Shown here: one piece after another, positions 25,501 through 34,500 of the stretch
Layout of the letters: each line of letters starts with the position of its first letter
How positions within the stretch are numbered: the first letter of the stretch is position 1
Assembly (NCBI RefSeq): GCF_024868665.1
Contig: NC_079892.1
Coordinates: 9,374,251 to 9,438,250 of the forward strand
Direction of reading: 5' to 3'
From: Triplophysa rosa
Taxonomy: Eukaryota; Chordata; Actinopteri; Cypriniformes; Nemacheilidae
Length of the DNA stretch: 64,000 bases
The notes under the pieces: generated by a model
Seen by the model: the letters and a program-made list of their open reading frames with translations, nothing else
What the model was told of the DNA's origin: nothing
The model's database searches: none
Position numbers and translations under genes: made by a program

Positions 25501-28500
25501 GATGCAGATATCTATTGGGTTGAATTAGATCTCAGTGTAGCCCCAAACAGTGTAGTATCTAGGTATAATGAACATCGCCAATGGATCACAAACATAGACA
25601 TTTTCCTACCACCAATTGACCCATTACACTGTACCTTATTTTATGATAGGAATGACACAACACAATATCAAGATCTTTTTCAGGACATTGAAGACAGCAA
25701 ATGGGTGATCCAGGGATCTGGCATCATGGTAGGGAAAGAAGGAGTAGTCACACCTGTCAACTTAACTGAGGAACAAATAAAATGGTATGAAATGTCTGAC
25801 ACAGCTGTACCACACATTTCTTTGGCATTACATCCAAATCATGAAGCTAGGGAGCTAGGCAACATGACTAAGAGACTATTAGCAACAACAGACTGGGAAC
25901 CCACAGAGAGAAGGGGTATCCTTTATTCTGAGACACAGAAAGCATATTGGGTCCAGGACCCAACAGAAGACACAGGAATTTTAACACACAAACAGATTTC
26001 CAGATGTCATGGCAGGGAAAGAACTGATGCTGAGGAAGCACAGAACATGATAGATTCATTACCAAATGATTTATGGTCTCAGGGACCAACAGATGTAGGA
26101 TTTTGTAACATTAAACCTGTAAGTTTCAGCATAAAAACCAATTCACCCATTTGGGTCCCACAGTATCATAACAAACCAGAGGCAGAACAAGGTGTAGCCA
26201 CCACTGTCGCTGGACTAATGGAAAGGGGAGTTATAACACCCTATATTTCAGATTGGAACACACCAATTTTTCCTGTGCCAAAACCAGGAACTAACAAGTA
26301 CAGATTGGTACATGATCTAAGAAATATCAATTCCATTGTGGCAACACCCACAATGACTGTGCCAAACCCATATATTTCATTATCTACCTTGACACCAGCA
26401 CATCAATGGTTCACATGCATTGATTTGGCAAATGCATTCTTTTGTATTCCAATTGCAGAGGAGTGCAAAGCATGTTTGGCTTTTACATACAGGGGGCGCC
26501 AGTATTCCTATAACAGATTACCTCAGGGATTTATTCTATCCCCAGGAATTTTTAATCATGTTTTGAAACAACAGCTACAGGACTGTAGCTTACCTGAAAA
26601 CTGTGTCATGATCATGTATGTTGATGACCTATTGCTGGCTGCCACAACAGAAAAGGCATGCTTGGAAGCCACCAGACTTGTGTTACTTCAGTTGCATAAG
26701 TCTGGGTTTAAGGTAAGCAAGGACAAACTGCAGGTTTGCAGACCTTGTGTTACATTTTTGGGTCGACTGATCACGGCACAGGGTTCAACTTTGACAGGAA
26801 CACAAAGACAGGGTATACTGAGCCATCCCAAGCCAACCACAGTGAAAGACATGTTGTCATTTCTAGGTTTGACAGGATTCAGTAGACATTACATTCCCAT
26901 GTATGTTTCACTAACCTTGCCTTTAAGACAATTGATCAAGGAACATGGCATGAAAAATCTGAGAGCAGAACTTCAGTGGACACCAGAGGCTGAACGGACG
27001 TTCATTGACCTTAAGACACAATTAGCTCATGCAGTGCACCTGAGCTGTGCTAATTATGAGTTACCATTTTTCCTGGATACCTCTGAGTCAGGATCCAGTG
27101 CACACGGTGTCCTATTCCAAAAAGACCAGGGTAGGAGAAAAGTTCTGATGTATGCCAGTGTACTTTTAGACTGTGTGGAGCAGAGACAACCTCTTTGTTC
27201 TAGGTTCGCAGCAGGCCTGGCTAAGGTAGTACACAAGACTTCACACATTGTTATGGGTCATCCATTAACAATCCTGACAACACATTCCATCATGTCTTTT
27301 GTAAATTCATCATCATTCACGTTTTCTCCTTTGCGACAAAGACGCATTGCCAAGATTCTGACCAGTCCAAATCTAACATACACACATGAAGGCATAAACA
27401 TGGCTGATCTGATGACTGAAGGCCAACCACATGATTGTGCACCCATCACTGAGAAAGCATCTAAAATCAGGGAAGATTTGTCAGCTGTTCCATTGACTAG
27501 CCCACCACCAGTTAGAACACTTTTCACAGATGGTTGTTGTTTCAGAGCAGAAGATGGTAGCCTGAAAGCAGCATATGCAGTAGTGGAACAGGTAGGGAGT
27601 TCATTAGTGACCAGAGAATCTGAATTGTTGACAGGAAAACAGTCAGCACAGAGAGCAGAGATGATTGCAGTAACCAGAGCCTTGTACTATGCTGGTGAGA
27701 CCCGTGTGAACATATATTCCGATTCAGCATATGTTGTAACAGCTGTCCACGTGGAAATGCCCTTATGGCAAAGATGTGGGTTCACCACATCTACAGGTCG
27801 ACCAATTACGCATGCATGTGAAGCCAGAGACCTTTTAGAGGCTCTGATGATACCCAAAGAGGTAGCAGTTATTAAATGTCCAGGACATTCCAAAAATGAT
27901 TCCCATATCACTGATGGAAACAATGCAGCTGATCTAGCTGCCAAAACTGCGGCTGGCTATGTTGCCAATCAGCAGGTGGTGAGATCAGACGGAGCTTGTA
28001 CTGATCTTTTGCCAAGATTCACTAGAGAATATCTGATAAAGGAACAACAGATATCTGCCCCTGAAGAACAATCAGTTTGGTCACAGCATGGAGGCATCTG
28101 TGCTAGTGATGGTCTATGGCAAGCACCAGATGGACGTCCGGCATTGCCTGTGTCACTGTCCGGCTCAATGTTAACTCAAGCTCATGGTCTCAGCCATGTC
28201 AATGATAAACAGATGATGCGTGTTCTTGAACATTGGTGGCATCCATTTTTGCAATCAATGGTGTCAGGTCACGTGACAAGTTGTTCTATCTGTCAGGAAC
28301 ATAATGTGAAACCCAGTATCAAACCAAAGAAAGGTTCATTTCCTTTGACATCAGGCCCAGGGGAGGAGATTGTGATTGATTTCACAGACATGATCACAAA
28401 AGTACATGGTAAACGCTATGTTTTGGTGATTGTTGATTATTTCACTGGTTGGCCAGAAGCATATCCTGTCGGCCGAGAGGATAGTACGGCTGTGATCAAG

Positions 28501-31500
28501 TGTTTAATCAATCAATACATACCACATTACGGATTCCCTCGCCGTATCAGATCTGACAATGCCACCCATTTTAAAAATGAACATTTGAAAATTGTTGAAC
28601 AGGCTCTAGGCCTCACACATGCGTATGGTGTAGTTTACCATGCCGCTAGCCAAGGTAAGGTTGAACGTTTGAACCTGACGATTAAACTCAAATTGGCTAA
28701 AATCTGTGCACAGACTAAAATGAACTGGTTGTCAGCTTTACCCATTGCTCTCATGTCTATTTGTTCTTCTGTCAACAGGATCTCAAGCTTTACACCTTTT
28801 GAATTACTTACAGGTCGTCAATTTCCAGGACCAACCACGGCGTTGAGAGAGGACACAGTGCAGCCATTGTCACATACTGTGTATTTTGATAAACTAACAG
28901 CTCTGATTCGAACCTTTTCCCATCAGGTAACTCCTGTACCAGCGCAACCCGAGGAACTGCCATCACCAGTCACAACAGACTGGGTCAGGATCAGAAAATT
29001 CAGCAGAAACTGGAATGAACCACGGTGGTCTCAATCTATACGTGTGACAGCTCGCACCTCACATTGTGTGCAACTCCAAGGCAAAGGAGACACTTGGTTC
29101 CATTTAACATCCTGTGTAGCTTGTGACCCCCTTCTAGGTCTCTTGCTGACACTGGTTTGGACCTGAGGACTCAGGTCCAAGAGAGGGAGGATACACAGAG
29201 TGCGAACGGTAACACAGACACTGAAATTGCTATTGAACAACACCAACAGCTCCAAATTATACACAAAACAGGTGACATTTTCACAAGTCCATACACAGAA
29301 CCATTAGCTCACTGTGTAAGTGCTGATTGTGCATACGGGGCAGGTATTGCAAAACAGTTCAAGGAGAAATTTGGAGTGGAAAAAGTAAGGTGTCAAAATA
29401 AAAAACCGGGTGAGTGTGCAGTAACCCGGGAAAGAGACAGCACTGTGTTTCACCTAATAACCAAAGAACAATGTACTGATTTACCAACATATGACTGTTT
29501 CACAGATAGCCTAAAACACATGAGAGATTGGTGTGTGGCTTATAGAGTAAGAAGTGTCTCAGTACCCCGGCTGGGGTGTGGCATAGATAAACTAGACTTC
29601 AAGAAAGTACAAAAGATTCTGTGTGAAGTGTTCACGGACGTGGACATACAAATAACCATTTATTCCTTATAATTAAGTTTTCATTATTGTGTGATTTTGA
29701 GTGTTTTTCAATGTTTTTCAATTTTCAGGTTTAATAGTGTATTTTTAAGAAGTGTTTTCTTACAGGTTTTAAGGTATTAAGTTTTTAAGAAGTGTTGATT
29801 TTGTAAAGATAACAAGATATTACTAGAGAGGGTGAATATAACAGCAACAAAATGAAACTGTGGGAAAATTGGAAGTTGTTGTGTGTTAGGGATAATTGCA
29901 GGGACCATCGTAGGGATAATTTTTGGAATACAAAAAAGTAAGGAAGGTAATAGCACCACACCGCGAACTATACATAGAAGGTCAATAACATCAACAGACA
30001 AGTGCTTACTGAAATATGGAGGAATAGAGATAGAATACACAAAAGGGAGTAGCACATCATATACATTTGATTTAGGATTTTGTGTGACCTCTTTCGAGGT
30101 CAAGAGAGGGAATTGTGGGAATATTTTTTCAGATAAAAGTATGATTTAATATCAATATAATCAATAAGTGTTTTCTTTCATGTTTCATTAAGCTGTGTGT
30201 TTTGGTCATGTGCTTTCTATTTTACTAGTGGAAAGTTACTGGGGCAAACAGAAGAGACAGGAAAGTGGGGGTTGGAGACCATAAATTATCTAAATAACAC
30301 ACACACACACACACAAGCAGTCACACACAACACAACAGCAACACAATAGAAATGTTATGAATCAATCCACTGATATGTTCTTAAGTATAATCATGAGTTG
30401 TGATGTGTTTTAATGAATCATAGGATTAAGAAACAACGCTGACATAATTAAAGTATTAGATGATTGAGTGTTCTTTTTACTGAAAAGTATTTTTACATGT
30501 TGTCGTATGTCGCATCAAGAAACTGTCTCAGAGGAGACACTTCCCCAAATTACGAAAGAGTTTGCTAAGAACATGTTTCTCAACTAGATGACACGTGATG
30601 TTGAAGAAGATGTTATTCAGGATAAGAAAGGACAGGTCGTATAAGTAGTGATTGGTGAAAGAGCGAGCAGCCCCACATCCTAAAGGGAGAGGAGGAGTCA
30701 CCCGAAGATAGACAGCGACGTCACATACTGTAATAAATATGAGTGTCTTTGAAATGATTGGGTTGTTGGCTTGTGGCTTTTGGGAGAGATCGTCTGACAA
30801 CCCAAAGCTTTGTTACGTCCTTTTCACATCTGATAATAAACTTATATATCTTTTGGAGCAAATGTCTCTTGCAAATTTCTTGAACATGCAGGACTGCCTA
30901 AAAAGTCCAACAATACATAATATTTCAGTAAGTACGTACTTAACGAGGGCTAAATGGGTACGTACTGTTTTGCCTGAATGGGTGTAGTATGAATGCGACT
31001 GGGCGTTGTCCACCATATTGACGTGATCATGTGACGTAATTCTTCTTTTCCTTTTTAACGATGGGTGGCAACATACGTTTGAGGTGCATATCCGCCACCT
31101 ACTGTACTGGAGTGTTGGCCAGAGATTAGCCATGTGATGTAATGACAAGCACAACAACTTAAGTTATAAGAGACAGGTTGCGTCAATTACCTTACCTACT
31201 ATATGGTTTGTACAAGTAAACAACACATGAAACAAAGCTTTTAATTTTCTTCATGTACAGCACATTCAGAGCTTTTTATTTTCATGTATTTGCCTTTTTA
31301 TCTTGTAGGTCTATATGCTTTTGATAAAAGTAAAAAATTAAAAGCAATACAGAAGCTTTGTGATTTTACGATGTGTTTTCTCAGTTAAATTTCAGCAATA
31401 ACAGGCCCATTCACACTTCCCATTGTGAAGAATGATTATGTCAATGGAATGTTCTTTTTGTAACAGAAAAATGCTGTAAACTGCTGCTAATTATTCTTTT

Positions 31501-34500
31501 GTCTGTATTCTGCCTATTGGTTGATGTGTCTAACGCATATACACCCATGTTGCTCTAATATACATTCCATTGTAGTATTAAAAACAACCTGAGAAAATAT
31601 CTTCTATGATTTTTGTATGTGCCAAGTACGTTTTAACATGGACGTTATCCAAATGTTATCCGACCACGTTCTTGTTTTACTTTCACTTTCTCCTCATCTG
31701 TTCTTTTCTTTCCTTGTCCATAAAACTACACCATTTTTTACACATCTCTTAATTTTTCATTTGGATAAATAAGTAATTTAATTTTAGTTATTAATTGGTT
31801 TAGGACTTATTTGTGTTTTGTAATTATTAGTTTATGAAAGGTGATTAGAAAGTTGAATTGCGCCAAAGTGTATCCGTTAAAACCACCTGATTAAAATGAT
31901 CTTTAGTCATATCTGCGAGTTAAAAAACAATTTAAGCAATATATAATATTGTAAAGGGCATATATACATATAAAACATAAACGTAAATAAACTGCTGAAA
32001 ATAAGCTCAATATTAATGCTTCGTATTTCAATTCTATGAATTAAAACTATGCACAATATAAAACACACTTTTATGAATACCTACGATTCGGACATGCTAC
32101 TCTGTTCAAGTACTGTTTTCTCCTACTAAATAGTAGGTAAGTAGGCATATTCGGACGCAACATTAGTTTACGCACGTCCAAATCTCGCGAGCAATAATCC
32201 ACCACCCGGGTATTTCACGCCTACTCATTTATGAATACTGACGTTCGGACATACTATTCGTTTGCCTACGCTTTTTGCCTACTATATAGTAAGGAAAGGA
32301 AGTATGCCATTTCGGATGCAGCCTCTGTCTGTGCCGATGGAGAGGATCAGAGATGACGTATTTTTGTGGGCTGACCTGGAAGTAAGTGCCGCGCTGGTTC
32401 CCTCGACCGAAAGCCTATGCATTTTTCCCGTAGACTTTTGGACGATCGCAAAAAATAAGCTCCATGATCAACAAAGGTTTATGATGTTTACACGTTTTGT
32501 CCATCAAGATAATCTTTACAAATTTACACAGCATTAGTTACTTTTGAAGCCAAATACAATCGGCAGGAGTAAAAAGCTAACACGATGCTATAAACAGACT
32601 ACACTTAAGGTCGCTCGATATCAACATCACCACCACCAAGCCTACGACAACTCTTTCAAACTTTATTAAAGAGGTCATATGGCGCGAACATATGTTTTTC
32701 TGTGTTTTTGGTGTGTTATAAGTTGCCCATGCATGTATTAGACACGTAAAATTGCTAAAATTAAAGTGTCGGAACAAAAGATGCATTCTATCTAAAAGCG
32801 AATGCTCACCCAGACCGAGGCCTGAAACGCCTCGTGTGACCACACCCCCACAAATCTACGTCAGTTCGTGGTATGATTTGACTAAAACCGCCCAAATGTA
32901 TATGCAAGGTGGGCGTACCTGTCAGTACAATTGCTTTGGAACCTGATGTTCCAAATATGGTAAGAGGCGATACATTTCCCTCACACTCTTGCAGTATTCG
33001 ACCGCTCGACCTGATTTTGCCAAGTGGTTGATGTCCTCAGGACAACATATTTTGTTGACCTAAGGACAACATTTTTATTAAAAAAACCTAAACCCACACC
33101 AAACCCCAACCCTAACCATAACTTACCCCTAAAATAAGAGGGAAATGATAAGTGAAAAACAATGGTCAAGAAGCACCTAATCCTGGTTGGAAGATTAAAC
33201 TTAAAATAAACTGTAAACTTATTTCTGAAATCTGATTGGTTGATTTAAATGTTGTCCCAGGGTCAACATGATGTTGTCCTAAGCATATCAACCACTTGGA
33301 AAAAACAGGAGAGCCTATTCGACCAATCACTACGCACTGGTTAATTGGCCAATCATAGCACACCTTGCTTTTCAGAGCGATAAACTTTGTTAAAAATCCG
33401 CGTGTTTCAGAGAGGCGGAGCAAAGAGGAGATACAAACATGCACGGTATGTGGAAAATACAGCGTTTTTGAACCTTAAATCATGCATAGACATTGCATTA
33501 CATCTAAAACAAACGATATTTTTCGTTTTAGCTGTGTCATATGACCCCTTTAAAAACGTGTTCCCTGGTAAGTAATTACTCTGTGAATGAATCCGCATCT
33601 ACTTTTAAGAGATTTGTGCCCATGTTGCATTATTTGTGAGCTTTATATGCGTCCCTGCCAAAGGAAGTAGTCGCTCTTAGCAACTTGTTAGCAACCGCCA
33701 TTTTTAAGATACAATAAGGCTTTAAAAAAATCACAAGCAGGTTATAATTGGTGTGTTTTATGTCATAGAACAAAACGTGAAAATATTTAGAGTTTTTGTT
33801 TACCACAGACCTTATTTCGGGCGATTTACCAAAAACCCATTCAAAAAACCCATAGACTTTGGAACAATGGAACTGGAAGTCCTAAAATGCTAACTCGCCT
33901 CTGGGGTTTTGCATACAGAAATACGTCATCTTTGAGCCTCCCTATAATGAATGACTTACTGAAAGTGTCATCTGCAAGCTCCTCCCCCATGCCTTCAGAT
34001 ACAGTTACAGCACTTATCCCTTTCTCTCCTTTCATGGCCTGCATGAGAATAATGAATCCATGTCAATCAAATGTGCTGAACCCAAAAAAGTCAACACGTA
34101 AATGTTTGTTATAATAAAAAATGGATGGTAGATTTTTATTAGTATCTGAGTAATGAAGCGAAACATATTACACCCCAGTCCCTGATCTCCACATTAAGTC
34201 TCAGGTAAAAGCTAATGTTGACGTGTAATATAATGTCAGTAACAATACCTCTCTGAACTTCTGCAGGTAGTGTTTAAGAGGTTCCACATACATATCAAAG
34301 CCCAGCGTGGACATGGCAAACAGGATGTCTTCCCCGTTTATGGTCTTGCGCTTCTCCTGATGGCACCTCTCTCTGGCTTCTGAAGTGATAAAACTGATGA
34401 ACTCGCTAACACACTCCTGAACACATTCCTTGGCATCCTTGGCTATCTTTGGAGTGGGAGGAAAACATGCTAAATTGTGTTAATTTCCATAAGAGCAACG

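Larger units (their letters stand above)
21479..30912 (+). mobile_element. Endogenous retrovirus (class I/gamma-epsilon-like) carrying a macrodomain, no env
   Basis: The order is 5' LTR, primer-binding site, repeat-bearing leader, broken gag, in-frame UGA, intact pro-pol, macrodomain ORF, small hydrophobic ORF, polypurine tract, 3' LTR. It lies inside NFYB intron 4, antisense to the gene. Class-I affinity is suggested by gag and pol sharing one frame across a stop codon, the protease located at the start of the pol frame, an MLV-like integrase C-terminus, and 4-bp target duplications at the related solo LTR. Flanking four bases differ (ACAG left, ATAC right) and the LTRs differ in length (750 and 799) and at many sites, so the provirus is not a simple single insertion. 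No env-like gene is present between pol and the 3' LTR. Confidence 0.93.

Noticed and set aside
29883..30149. 88-codon ORF taken as a normal ATG-started env
   Set aside because: The first codon is GTG, there is no ATG in frame, no surface subunit, and no typical env disulfide motif.
33841..33959. In-frame extension of NFYB exon 4 to a longer C-terminus
   Set aside because: The frame runs past a good GTAAGT donor into repeat-like sequence; exons 5 and 6 at 19.5-19.7 kb restore the family's conserved tail.
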